From Anaeramoeba flamelloides (taxonomy: Eukaryota > Metamonada > Anaeramoebidae): a stretch of DNA of 64,000 bases. Shown piece by piece: positions 1 to 11,039 of this stretch (position 1 is its first letter; each line of letters opens with the position of its first letter). The position numbers were made by a program, and so were the translations under genes. The notes under the pieces are model-generated. The model saw only the letters and a list, made by a program, of their open reading frames with translations, was not told where the DNA came from and made no database searches. The stretch spans positions 10,974,001 through 11,038,000 of the forward strand of contig JANTQA010000023.1 of NCBI GenBank assembly GCA_027625915.1, written 5' to 3'.

Positions 1-205
1 TTGCTCCCTTTTATTCAGTTTTTTTTACATTTTTTGGTTTTATTTTTTTTTAATTTTGAAAATATCAAGTTTTTTCATATTTAATAATTCGAAAAGTGAA
101 TTTTTATAAAGTTATAACAATTAGGTGTTATACAACTATTTATGAATATATATACACATATTCAATTTATTATTTCAAGAGAGTCATAATTTTTGAAATA
201 TAGAT
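1..205 (+). repeat. R4 repeat, partial copy at window edge
   Basis: The stretch resembles the last ~200 bases of the R4 element seen at 30577-31188 and 56310-56884: a run like TTTTTTGGTTTTATTTTT, then at about 158-200 the R4 right end (CAATTTATTATTTCA, then a GAGTCA..AATTTTTGA block). Its left part would lie outside the window. Alignment was by eye. Confidence 0.5.
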
Positions 206-758
206 AAGCTATATCTAAAAAAAGAGAGGAAATTTATTTTAAAATATCTTTATTAATCCCAATTCTTAAATATAAGGATTTAATATTCAAAACTGTTTTT
301 AATCATTTATTAATTCTTAATGTTAACCCATTTTTTTTGTGTGTAAGTAATTACTATAATGAAAGATCTGAAAAGTTCTTATCTCAATTTTATTTGATAT
401 TTTTTTTGGTGTGAAAATCCATGGTTATTACTCCTTTTCTTTTTGATCATAAAAAATGTTTTTCCCTAGGGGGTTTAATCTCTACAAAAAAAAGAATAGA
501 ACGAAAAAATTAAAACTGTATTTTGTTATTTAAAAAATCCTTAACATATTGTCAATTTTCTATTGAATTTTATCTCAACCCATTTTCTCCAAAAAAACGC
601 TATTTTGGCGGTATTTTTCTTTTGATTTTGAAAAATGCCTGACCTCGCTGACACCATCCTCCCAATAATCAGAAATAAAAAAAAAAAAAATAAAGTAATT
701 TTCAATTTATTATTTAATTTCTTGAAAATCTGAAATATTCACAATAATTAATTAGTTT
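206..758. other. 3' flank of the TMPPE-like gene, no gene seen
   Basis: AT-rich spacer with short homopolymers. I see no coding pattern, RNA gene or clear repeat. It includes the 3' untranslated region of the minus-strand gene ending at 759. Confidence 0.5.
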
Positions 759-3700
759 TTAATTATCCGACAAAGAACTAAAATGGCTGCTATGGGTTTG
801 GTTACTTAATAATGATTCAGATTCTTGGAAAGAATTATTAGAGAAAAATTCAGATCTGTATGAAACATTATTAAATGTTTTGTTTTGATTAACAAGCAGA
901 TGTAGATGCATCATTGATTGTTCACCACTTGAACCCGTCCTCATAGGCCAACCATGGAATCCTGTTCCGCGATGAATATAAAGTAAATTAGATCCCTTTT
1001 CATAGAAATTTTGTGTTAGTGTTGCCAATTCAGACAAAGCAGAGTGGATTCCTAAAAAATTTAATCCAAATATTCCGCCATGGGTTTTCCCCGACAAAAC
1101 TAACGAATTGTCATTGACGGGTATATGTGTAAATTCTTTTGGATCATGTAACATAATTATTCTAAGGTCTGAATTTGCGTTTGGCTTCAAATCTTTACAA
1201 ACATTTGTAACCGCATTACCTGTGATATTATCTATCCCAACAACTTGGATTTTACAATGATCAAGATTGACAAAAGATTCTTCATTTTTTAAATATATGA
1301 TGTCATTTTTAAGAAAAGCTATAATTTTAGAATATTATTTGAAGATGATTAATGATTATTATTATTATTTTTTTATTTATTTATCAAGAGAAAGGATTAA
1401 TGAAAGAAAATTTATCAAAATAATAAACAAGAGAAAAAAAAAAATAATTAAAAAATACTAATAAAAAATAATGCTAATGTCATTTCAATGACTAAATTAA
1501 AAATTATACACCCAACTTATGTTTTTCAGGATTAAAAATTCTAAGGAAAATCAAAAATTTTACTCAATTCTTCTGAATTCTGGGAAAGCTAAGCACCGTT
1601 TAGATTTTCTTAAGTTTTGAAATAAAAAGAAGATTTCTTAAATTTTCTTTTTAATTCTCGAATCAAAAAAAGCGTACCTAAGGTTTTCTTGAGTTTTTTG
1701 TTTTGATTCTAAAATTGATAGATTTTCGAAACAAAAACACAAATTAACAAAAAAAAAACCACCGTTAGGCTTTCTTGAGTTTTTTGTCCATTCCAAAAAT
1801 GCATTTATTTTCAGAATAAAAAAGAAAATTAAAAAAAAACACCGTTAGTTTTTCTTGAAGTTTCTGTTTATTTGTTAAGTGTTCTAGGTTTTCTTGAGCT
1901 TTCTGTTTATTGGAAAATCTATTATATTTTTCGTTCGGTTTTTTTGAGTTTTCTATTTTATTTGGAAAATCAATAGATTTTCGTTAGGTTTTTTTTACTT
2001 TTTGAAATAAACCGAAAATTTATTAAAATTTTCTGTTTATTTCTAAAATAAAAAAAAACCTAGAACACTTCACAAATAAAATAGAAAACCTCATAAAAAC
2101 CTAGAACACTTAACAGATAAAACAGAAAACCCCAAGAAAACCTAGGTGCTTTACGGAACACTATGGCACTTTCCGAATTCCCAATTTTTTTGTTTAGAAA
2201 GTCCAATAAAAGATTCAAACATATTTTTATTATTCACTAGAGTTGTGGAAGATATTGGATCTTGTTATTTAACCGTTTGGGAAAAAAGTGAAACAAGATT
2301 TTTAATTGGGAAACATTAATAGAACCTGAAAATTAAAAGTAAGATCTATTAATAAACGAAAAAATAAATGATTAAATACAAAATGAAGAATTAAACCACA
2401 ATAACAGTTTTTATAACACTATCTTCTTGTCAAAGCTTTTTCTTTGATTGATTTATCATTAAAAAATTGTTGGAAAAATTTAAATGTTTTTGAGGATCTC
2501 GAAAACTGATTTCTTGGATTTTGATAAAAAAAGGAGGTATAAATTGTATTTCTTGATTCTATTGATAATAATATACTATTATTTTCGAATTAAAAAATGA
2601 AATTTTTTAGTTCACATTCCAAAATATTTTTCTAGTTTTAAAGTTGAAGAAAATCCATAGATCTTTACAACGTAGTTTAGAAATGATATTTTTAGACAAT
2701 AAATTAAACTTCCATCTTGAATCCCTAAGACAAATTTTTTACTCTGTTAATTTGGTTGTAGCAATAATAATTAATATTCATTTTGGAAATTGAAATAAAA
2801 ATTTTCATTTATTAATCGGAAAATAACAGTAATGAATTATTCTTTGAAGTTAATTTGTCTTTTTAATCAATACAAATTGATTTTACTTTCTGTTTTCAGG
2901 TTTTTAATAAGGTTTCCAATTAAAAACCGCGTTGATTTTTTTTTCTTGTTTCACTTTTTTTTGTTTAAACCGTTATTTGAATTTATAGTAGTTTAAAAAC
3001 TTTGAAGCAATATAATTATTTCTTTGAATTTTTTTCAACCAAAAGACATTAATGTACAATTATAATTTTTAGAGAGAAAAAAACCACTTGGTTATGAAGA
3101 AAATTCAGGGTAGTAGCCAAGCCCTTAAATACCCGAATTATTTTTAGCATCAAAAAAAAATAACTTTTCAAAAAGTAATAAATCAAAATGCATATTCCTC
3201 TCAAAAAAATTCGTTGTGCAACCCTGTGCCATTAACTACAACAAATAAAAAGAATGCAGTTAATGTTAAAATAAATTGCTCAAAATTAACTTGCATCTTC
3301 CCAACGAAAAATTAAAGCCCAAAACCCATCTAGATGCTTTTAGTGAATAATTAAAGTCCGAATTCCGAAAAGGGAAAAGTGATAGTATTACAGATTTGTG
3401 GGATCACTGTTACACTAGAGTAAATATGAATGTTGTAAAATATAGAGTTTTTACAATTTTAGAGATAAATAAAGAATTCAATGAATTTATATCCAAATTT
3501 TTGTAATAGTAAATATAATATCTGATTATCTTAATAGACTAATAATAATTTTAATCAAAAAATCATTTGGCAAATACTAATCTTTCAATTTTAAAAAAAA
3601 AAAAACATTTTTCAAACAAAGTATAGGTATTTACCAAACGAGTTTATATTGAAAATCCCCGTTCAAGTTCAAAAATAAAAATGGGCATTATGTTTACTAT

Positions 3701-5050
3701 TACAAAAATTTGGATATAAATTCATTGAATTCTTTATTTATCTCTAAAATTGTAAAAACTCTATATTTTACAAAATTCCTTATTTACACTTGTATAAATG
3801 TAAAATAAATTGAACAAAATTTTCATTTCAACATTCTTTCTAAAAAAATCTCAAGTTATATAATAAACCACAAAAGCCACTCAATTCGAAGAGTAAAATT
3901 CAAAATATAAACCAGATTGAATATACTCAAGAGTTTAAATGTTCCTTAGTACTTTTTACAACCCTTTTTTTTTTCTTTTTTTTTTTTTTTTTGGTTCTGA
4001 GTGTTTCTAAAATTTTGTTCGGTTTATTTTTCAGCAAAGAGCAAACATTAAAAAAATTAAATTGTAATCTTGCTTACCTTCTTTAATTTCTTCAAAATAA
4101 TAATAATCTGTGCTCCCGATACAAGCAAACACTTTCCCTTTCATTTTCTGGAAAGGGCTTAGTGCATAACTCAAGCCATCGACACCCTTTCTGTTCATAG
4201 TTTCAAAGGTTAAAACATCACCAGTAATGAAAACCAAGTCTGGGTTTCTTTCGACTGTTCTTTTGCAAATGTTGTAAAATTTCTTGATACTCATGAATGG
4301 CCCGATGTGAGGATCAGAGATCTGAATAATTTTTAATTCCTTCCATTCGCAATTGCTGTCGTTCGGCCGATTTTGAGTTATGAGGTTCCTTGCCTTTGCC
4401 TTTGATAGCCTCCGTGCGCTGTTTTTAATTGGATTTAGAGACTGTTCTTGTAAGTATTCGATTTCGTCGTTTTGCTCATTGTTTTTCTTCTTTCGTTTTT
4501 TCTTGCCGACACCAATAATGGCATGGAAGGTGCTTTCAAAGACAAACAAAGATTGGAAGTATCCAAAAAAACAAAACATCGCAATGGGCGAAAAAATGGC
4601 AAAGGGAATCCAATTCTTCGGGAACTGGCCTACAAAGAGCACCCGGGTAACCACCACGAACACCAAGGACACCAAGTTGAAAGTTGAAAAGATCGCCGCA
4701 GGGAGATAGACAAATATTTTTGAGACATAATTTGAAATGTAAAGCCTTTTGATGAAGATTACGATTTTAATAAAAGACGCAATAAACATATAAACATAGC
4801 AATAGTGGAACACGCTTAGCCACAAAGTACCGTTTTTGGCATTTGGTATCCACAAATAACCGAGATCCAAAACTTGATTTGAGATTTGCTTTTGATCGGA
4901 TTCTGGATTGAATAAAAAGCTATAAAAAAATGATGAAAATAGCATGCTCAGTGTGGTGTGAAAGTGTTCCTTAAAACGGTAGTGTGAGACACAATACGAA
5001 AAAGTTCCAAAGCCGATTGGTAAAGCCACTAGCCCAAATAAAGATAACAT
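759..5050 (-). CDS. TMPPE-like transmembrane metallophosphoesterase, two exons, degenerate active site
   Basis: Exons: complement(4078-5050) and complement(759-1318); 510 residues. The first exon ends GAAG|GTAAGC and the second begins after AG at 1319, joining as Glu-Ala in phase 1. Residues 1-180 hold about five hydrophobic segments, then a Lys-rich linker, then a calcineurin-like phosphoesterase domain (about 238-480) of the TMPPE/YkuE type. D246-x-H248 (ISDPHIG), G277-D278 and H382 (LHDPKEF) are present. The GNHE/D motif reads GSTD (312-315) and the GHTH motif reads GKTH (401-404), so metal-binding residues are altered and the enzyme may be inactive or changed. I chose the ATG at 5050; the frame stays open a little upstream without another ATG. 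A 2.76-kb intron full of repeats separates the exons. The family hydrolyses phosphoesters with two metals; the substrate here is unknown. Confidence 0.88.
1370..2195 (-). repeat. R1 hairpin-array element, copy A
   Basis: Read on the minus strand it starts with a block like GTGCC.TAGTG..CC at about 2170-2190, passes through a series of palindromic modules (about 1515-2150) bounded by CCTAGGTTTT or CCGTTAGGTTTT, then a ~130-base conserved tail (1380-1510; ATTAAAAATTATACACCC on the plus strand) and an AATA-rich end. One clear module at about 1982-2052 pairs a GGTTTTTTTTACTTTTTG arm with a AAAATAAAAAAAAACCTAG arm around an AAATTTATTAAAATTT centre. It shares ends and modules with copies at 36.8, 41.5, 52.8 and 55.0 kb. 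Confidence 0.75.
2267..2985. repeat. R7 MITE-like element, copy 1
   Basis: Ends form an imperfect terminal inverted repeat around AAAAAAGTGAAACAAGATTT (left, about 2280) and its reverse complement (right, about 2935-2960, CTTGTTTCACTTTTTTTTG). ATTT flanks both sides and could be a target duplication. The internal part matches 36300-36720 over GTGAAAC, CACAATAACAGTTTTTA and nearby blocks. No protein is encoded. Confidence 0.65.
3433..3773. repeat. Foldback element with perfect 81-base arms
   Basis: Bases 3433-3513 are the exact reverse complement of 3693-3773, checked base by base. A 179-base non-repetitive centre lies between. Imperfect complementarity continues about 20 bases outward. It lies inside the TMPPE-like intron, so the transcript could form a long hairpin. 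Confidence 0.95.
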
Positions 5051-5571
5051 CTTTGTTGTTCTGTGTTTATTATTAGTTTTTGGTTCAAAAAGCAAAAGAT
5101 GAAAAAATAAATTATTTGAAAACGCTTGGAGTGAACTTTATTGGAATAATTTCAGTTAAAGGTTTGTTTTTGGGTTTAAAGATCTTTGTCTTTTGTTTCC
5201 TATTCTTGAAAATTAATAAAATTTGGAAAAATGTTCGGTTTTTCTTCGAAATTTATGAGTACACTTTAACTTTGGTTGTGAGTAAATTTAATAAAAAATG
5301 TTAACCACCAATTTTTCACAAAAAATTTTTTATTGACTTGGAAAATACAATTGGAAGGAAACAATAAAAATTCTTGAAAAAATTAACACCCTTTTTGAAG
5401 AATGGAATTATTAATTCCAAATCCAAGAATAGAATTATTCTTTTTTCACAGAAATAATAAGGTTGTCTCTTTTACTTTAAATTTTGAAATTATTTGTGAT
5501 CTCTTTCAAGAGTGTTTTGTCATATTTCGAAATTTATTTTTCGTCCATGTTTTGAAATTGGTTGTATTACC

Positions 5572-5724
5572 ATGACGGAAAACTTAGCTAGTCCAATTAT
5601 TTTGCTTGAAAAGCTCCAATTAATTCGAAATTATCTTGAAAAAGTTCGTAAAGTTCAAACTGAACAATTAAAGGAGAATCTTTATTGTGTGTTTTCCAAG
5701 AGTTGTAAAACTTCTGTGGTGTAG
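5572..5724 (+). CDS. Possible short exon or 50-residue ORF, unrecognised
   Basis: From the ATG at 5572 the frame gives a helical, charged peptide (starting MTENLASPIILLEKLQ) with balanced codon use unlike the poly-Lys/Phe frames around it, ending at TAG. A TTTCAG acceptor-like site lies at about 5805-5810, so it could be an exon of a small spliced gene, but no GTAA donor like those of other genes here is evident. No family recognised; it may be chance. Confidence 0.2.
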   Translation: MTENLASPIILLEKLQLIRNYLEKVRKVQTEQLKENLYCVFSKSCKTSVV

Positions 5725-5809
5725 CTAGTGAAAAACCTGTGTTTTATGATCTCTTTCTGTTTTAAAAATAGATTTTTTCAAAAATCAATTATTGTTTTTT
5801 TTGTTTCAG

Positions 5810-6565
5810 GGATTGTATAATCCTAGATTCATCTCGAATTAATGTTTGTTGGAATTGGGAGATATGACAATATTAGTGATACACGTTCAAATGGCGAAAA
5901 AAATAGATAATATATATTATTATTTGAATAATTATTAAGTTTTTTTATAATAATCTGATTTAAAAATTTTCATTTTGGAATTTTTTTTTTTTTTTTAATT
6001 TCTTTTCCAAATCTAAAAAAATAAACCCCAAACCTTAGTTTTATAGTATTTAATAATCCATATTTAGATCTTCCAAAAGTAACTATTTTTATCAATTTTT
6101 TAATTTTAATGATTTATTCAATAATCATCAACAATAATAAAAACCCAAAGACGGATTATGTTTTGTTTACCTTTTTATAAAAATATCTGTAATCTCAATA
6201 TATATCCAATGTCTCAAAATAATCTAAACTGATCATATTCTTTGGGTTAATTAGTTAATTTTTTAAAAAAATCGAATTTTTTCACTTGTAATCTATATTT
6301 GGTAACAAATTTTTGAAAGATATTTTGCAACTTTGGAGTCTGAATATTTATAGTCTAACTTTTAAATTTATCTCAAAAGGGGTTCATTCTATCAATATTT
6401 GGGTTTTTTTACCAATACAAAGATCCTTTTTAATTGATAAGATCAATAATAAGCACTATTTGACTAATAGATTTTTTTGAGGTATTGGAAAAACGATATA
6501 TTAATACAATTTATCTTCAAGATCGACATGTATTAATTTTTAACTTCTCATTGGTAGATAATCAT
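5810..6565 (+). repeat. R6 dispersed repeat, copy 1
   Basis: Aligns by eye to 34830-35585 through ordered blocks: TTCCTTTTCCAAATCTAAAAA-like, TTCTAAAAGTAACTATTTTT-like, CAATAATCATCAACA, AGATATTTT.CAACT, and CTTCTC..TTGGTAGA near the right end. The copies are well diverged, so old. No coding capacity or clear inverted ends. Confidence 0.6.
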
Positions 6566-9500
6566 TCTTAATTGGTATTTTTTTATAAATATTGCAATAA
6601 TTATAGATTTTGATGATACATTGTATTATCACAATGTTAGTAAACCAATCGTGAGAATCTGAAAAAAACCACGATTAAGCCCACTTTATCATGAAAAATC
6701 ATATCATTGTACAATATTGAAAATTATTTTTTTCAAATCACATAACAATTCCTCGGATTTTACAAAAACAAAACACTTTTATAATTCTTCACCCCCTTGA
6801 AAAGGGTTATAAAATATTAGAAAGGGGTTTTAAGTGTCTTCAAGTGTTTGGAAGTTATTAAAAATAGAAATAATTTATAAAAAGGATAAGTATTTTTTTA
6901 TATTACATTTTTTTTTTGTTTTCATTGATGTTTTTTACAAAAGTAAAAACCCAAATGAAAGTTATGATCAAAAAAATAATCACCTAGTTCAAAAATATAC
7001 TTGAATATATATATCTGTATATTTTTTTTACAATTGAATTATTACTTAAACAAGTTAAATAACCAAAAAAAGTACAAAATATAATTTTCCTTCTAATTGA
7101 TGATCGATCAATGTTAACCCAGACTAAACCCTAATTGAGTTGTTGTCCAATATAAAAATAGGAAAAAAAGAAATAACAAGAAGAAAATAAAAACGAACTA
7201 ACCCTTTTAATAATCGGTGGTACTAACTCTAAGTCGTTGAGAAAGTTTTTGATAAGTTATTCAACCCCTTAAAACTTTTCTAGAATAAAAAAAAGTACGA
7301 ACCAAAGAACACATTATTTAAAGAAAACTTGAAGGGTTAGCTATTTTTTTTTGGAAATTTTTTATTCAAAATGATTTATAACGCCAAAATTGACCAAGAA
7401 ACACTTTACGAACTCGTTTTATTAGGTTCCTTGATCTATAGGATCAATTGAGTTTTTGACCAAATCAAAAAAAAAAAATACAATTAAAAATCTTGATCTG
7501 ATTTTTGATTGAATTTTGTAACTTATTGGCTGTACTTTGAAAAACTTCCTTAATTTCCAAGGATCTATTTTTAAATAAAACACTTTTTTTTCTTTTGAAA
7601 AATATTTTTGAATCAATACTATAAGCTTCCAACTAATAGATTGAATTTTAATTTTTATCATGACATTTTGACATTTGTTACAATTGTGAGTTAATTGTCG
7701 TGATATTATCGAATATTGCGATTTGTCATATTATCTTGATTTTTAATATAATTGTGATAAATTGAATATCGCCATTTTCTATAATATATTAATTATTAGA
7801 GATACTCGAGGTTTTTGAAGCATTCTTGCAAATTAATAAAGGTATCTACAAACCATCTTTTGTATATTTTGCGTATTTTGTTATAATATTAAAAATTGTT
7901 TCAGAACAACCCCTTTGTAAAAACCAATCTAGTCTATAACTTTTAATCACCATATAAATATTAACCTATATTTTTGTGTTTTATAATTTTGCAAAGAAAC
8001 TATTTATTGTCAAAATCAATAATTAATTTTATTTTGTTCAAGTAAGTTTTATTTTTAGAAGTATTGTAAAAATATAAATTTTGTTTTTTATCAAAAATAT
8101 AAACTTTGAATTAAACATACGTATATCTGAACAAGTATTTTGAGAAATAAACCTTTTTAAAAAATCTGAAAAAAAAAAAAAAAAAGTAGATCTAGCTTAA
8201 TAAATGTTTTTTTTATGCATTTTGATCTTTTTTAGTCCTTTAATATTTTTCGAAAATTGTAGAATGAGACTATTTAAAATTGAAATTAAAATTCAACTAA
8301 CTAAAAATTTCATGTTAATTAATTTACTGGTAAAAATTAATTATAAAAAAATTTTGAAGAATTATTAAATTAAAAGTATTTCATAAAAATCAACCAGTCA
8401 AAAACATCCAGCTCTAAAATGAGTATTTCAAAGGTTTAAAGGGGTTGAATGAATATTATAAGAAAAATATTTATTTTTGGAAATTTCAAAAAATGAAATC
8501 ACATACTTCACAATTATTTCATTCCTTTTTTTCCATTTAATTTTGATTCGAAATTGTTTTACCAAATTATTTTTTATTACAAGATTGATCCCCACTATGA
8601 TTAAAAATGTATTATTTTATCGTTATTGAAAACGCTAAAATGATTTTCAAAAAATGTTATTGGTTTCTATCAAAATTTTATTTGATTTTCAATTGGAAAT
8701 AAAAAGGTGTATTATTGTTTTTCTCAATTTATATATTAAGAATTTTGGTTTATTAATTTTACTAATAAATCTATGTAATTATTAAGTTTTTTTTCACCTG
8801 AATATCAACTTTTATTGGAAGGTTATTATTCTATGTATTTCTTATTTGTTCTTCAAATACAAATTTTAAAAATAATTCACATTTTGAACAAAAAATAAAG
8901 TAGATTCATATTAAAAAAATGAGTACTTTTTCAAAACTTTTTTGAAGTTTTATATTTCAAAAAAGTCAAAAAAAAATTCAGAATTATATTTTTTTGAAAG
9001 TTTTCTATTTTAATAAAGTGATGACCCAACCTTAAAATATGTTCTAAAGCTGGAATCTGAAGAAAAATACTTTTTATAAAAATTTAAACTAAGTTAAAAT
9101 AGAAAACCTTAAAAAATTTTTAATTCTGACAAAAACATAAAAAAAAAAAAAAAAAAAGTATTCACTTATTAAAATAAATGTGACTCTGATAGAAAAAAAA
9201 ATTGTAAATTACAAGTATTTAAAAAAAACAATTAAAAAAAAAATTGAATTTTGAAATAATTTATTAACAAAAATCTATTATTCTACCCAATAAACAAATT
9301 ATTTGTAAAAATTTTTTACCTAAAAGTAATTTCAATTAATAACAATTCTAATTGATATTAATTTATTCTGTAAACGATTGTTGATTTTAATATTATAATA
9401 TTATTTCTGATGGTATCCAAGACCACATTTAAGAACAAATTTTGTATAATGTAACACTTTATAAGAATAAATAAATCTCTAACAAAATAGAAATTTTTTG

Positions 9501-10025
9501 TTTTTGAATATCACAAAAAAATGATCAAAAAAAACAAATTGTTTCATCACATGTTTCTTCCAAAACAAAGAATAAAAATTTCAAAAAAATGAAAAATTCG
9601 TAAAAATTGGAAAACTGAAGAAAAGAAAAGAATTTTTTTTTTTTAAAAAAAATTGTTGAAATTGCAATAAATAAAGACTTTTAGTTAAAAAAAAAAAAAA
9701 TTCTTTAAAGAAATAATAAATTAAAACAAGAAAGAAGATTAAAGGATTATTGTTAATCAAGAGAATTAATAAAAAAAACAAAAATTAAAAAAACTTCATA
9801 TTTCTTTCTTGATGATTACTGTAATTGTCTAATTGCCAAATGAAAAAATTTTTCTATTCGAATTTCCAAAAATGGTTTCTTCGCAATTTTAGGAAGTAAA
9901 AAAAAAATATCTTCACAAACTAATCAAACAATTAAAAACGAAAATCCTCTCTCATTAATCTTACTCTGTCTTATTAAACTTTTGAAAAAAAATTAAAATG
10001 TTTTTCAAATGGAATTTTGCATTAT

Positions 10026-11039
10026 TTAGAAATCATAATCACCGTTAATGGCTTTTAAATAGTCCAACTCCTTCGTGACTTCATCCCAATTTTGCAATGA
10101 ATTTTCGTTGGTTAGTTGGCTTTGCTGGCTTAGCTGGCTTGTTTCGCTGAGTTGGAATTGCTGGCTTTGCTCCACAGGCTTGCTTTGGAGGCTGATTGTT
10201 TCTTCAAATTTTGGATTAAAAATTTTCTCAGGGATTAAGTCTTCGAATGACAACATTAAATCGTTATGGTTAAGGTTTGAATTTTTTATGTTGTCATTGA
10301 GACTGTTGTCGTTGTTTCCCTTTTCAACTTCAATTTTGATTTCTTCTTTTTTCGTTCTTCTTTTCCGTTTCCGATCCTTTTTGTTTAGCATGAACATATT
10401 TTTTTCTTTCAGATCGTTCGGTACCAAATTTTTATAGGTCAGGATCGGAGAAAAGGTCAAAAGAGGATCCCTTGACAGCTGGATTTCGGTCTTCGCAGTA
10501 CTTCTTTTACTACTGCTGCCACCGAAGCTGTTTGAAAAGTGCTTTTTGTCGGAAAGAGACTTACAATATTGGTTGTTTTTTTTTTTTTTCTTCCTTCTTT
10601 TCACTTTTTTTTTTTTGGGTGCCTTTGGCTTTTCCTTAAGGTAAATGTAAGAATAACACTTTGGATTCTTTTTCTTGTTCGGGTACATGTGTACCTTTTC
10701 TAAAGAATTTCGAACACCATCAAGAAAATTACGGTGCTCAATGCACCGACAATGCGAGAGCACGTATGACCATTCCTTTGGGAATTCCAAAAGGGAGTTT
10801 TCGTTTTCGAGGATCTGGAATTTGATCGCTGGGAATAATGTGGAAATAATCTTAAAAAATTGCACATAATTGGTAATCTCTCCAATATACAAACAACTGT
10901 CCCTCAAGTGATCGGGTACATATTTGTTAAACATTTTTTTTTGGTGGCCATAATCTTTCGAATCAAGGTATTTGTGTTGTTTTTTTGTGAGTGGTGAGAT
11001 CATTTTTTTAAAAAGGGAATTTGTTTGGGTTTGGCTCAT
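10026..11039 (-). CDS. Hypothetical lysine-rich protein, 337 residues, intronless
   Basis: Starts at an ATG (11039) preceded by an A-rich leader and ends at TAA. Residues 1-130 look folded: mixed hydrophobic/charged sequence with several Cys/His (e.g. VLSHCRCIEHRNF, about 92-104). Residues 130-160 are almost all Lys/Arg/Pro, and another basic patch (RKRKRRTKKEE) lies near 225-235, suggesting nuclear localisation or nucleic-acid binding. The C-terminal third is acidic with a Ser/Gln-rich stretch (SQLSQQSQL). I recognise no domain. Codon use and the absence of stops over 1 kb of such AT-rich DNA make it a real gene. Confidence 0.8.
   Translation of the reverse strand: MSQTQTNSLFKKMISPLTKKQHKYLDSKDYGHQKKMFNKYVPDHLRDSCLYIGEITNYVQFFKIISTLFPAIKFQILENENSLLEFPKEWSYVLSHCRCIEHRNFLDGVRNSLEKVHMYPNKKKNPKCYSYIYLKEKPKAPKKKKVKRRKKKKKNNQYCKSLSDKKHFSNSFGGSSSKRSTAKTEIQLSRDPLLTFSPILTYKNLVPNDLKEKNMFMLNKKDRKRKRRTKKEEIKIEVEKGNNDNSLNDNIKNSNLNHNDLMLSFEDLIPEKIFNPKFEETISLQSKPVEQSQQFQLSETSQLSQQSQLTNENSLQNWDEVTKELDYLKAINGDYDF

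Larger units (their letters stand above)
1319..4077 (-). other. Repeat-filled intron of the TMPPE-like gene
   Basis: Donor GTAAGC at 4077, acceptor AG at 1319-1320. At 2,759 bases it holds an R1 hairpin-array element, an R7 element and a perfect 81-base foldback, listed separately. No coding potential was seen. Confidence 0.85.
5051..10025. other. Gene-poor spacer, 5 kb
   Basis: Extremely AT-rich, with runs of 10-17 A or T (e.g. near 8170, 9140, 9640 and 9690). It holds a doubtful short reading frame (5572-5724) and an R6 repeat (5810-6565). Nothing else convincing on either strand; other open frames are Phe/Lys/Ile runs. Confidence 0.6.

Noticed and set aside
4380-4709. Plus-strand frame opposite the TMPPE-like exon
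   Set aside because: Antisense shadow of a well-supported exon.
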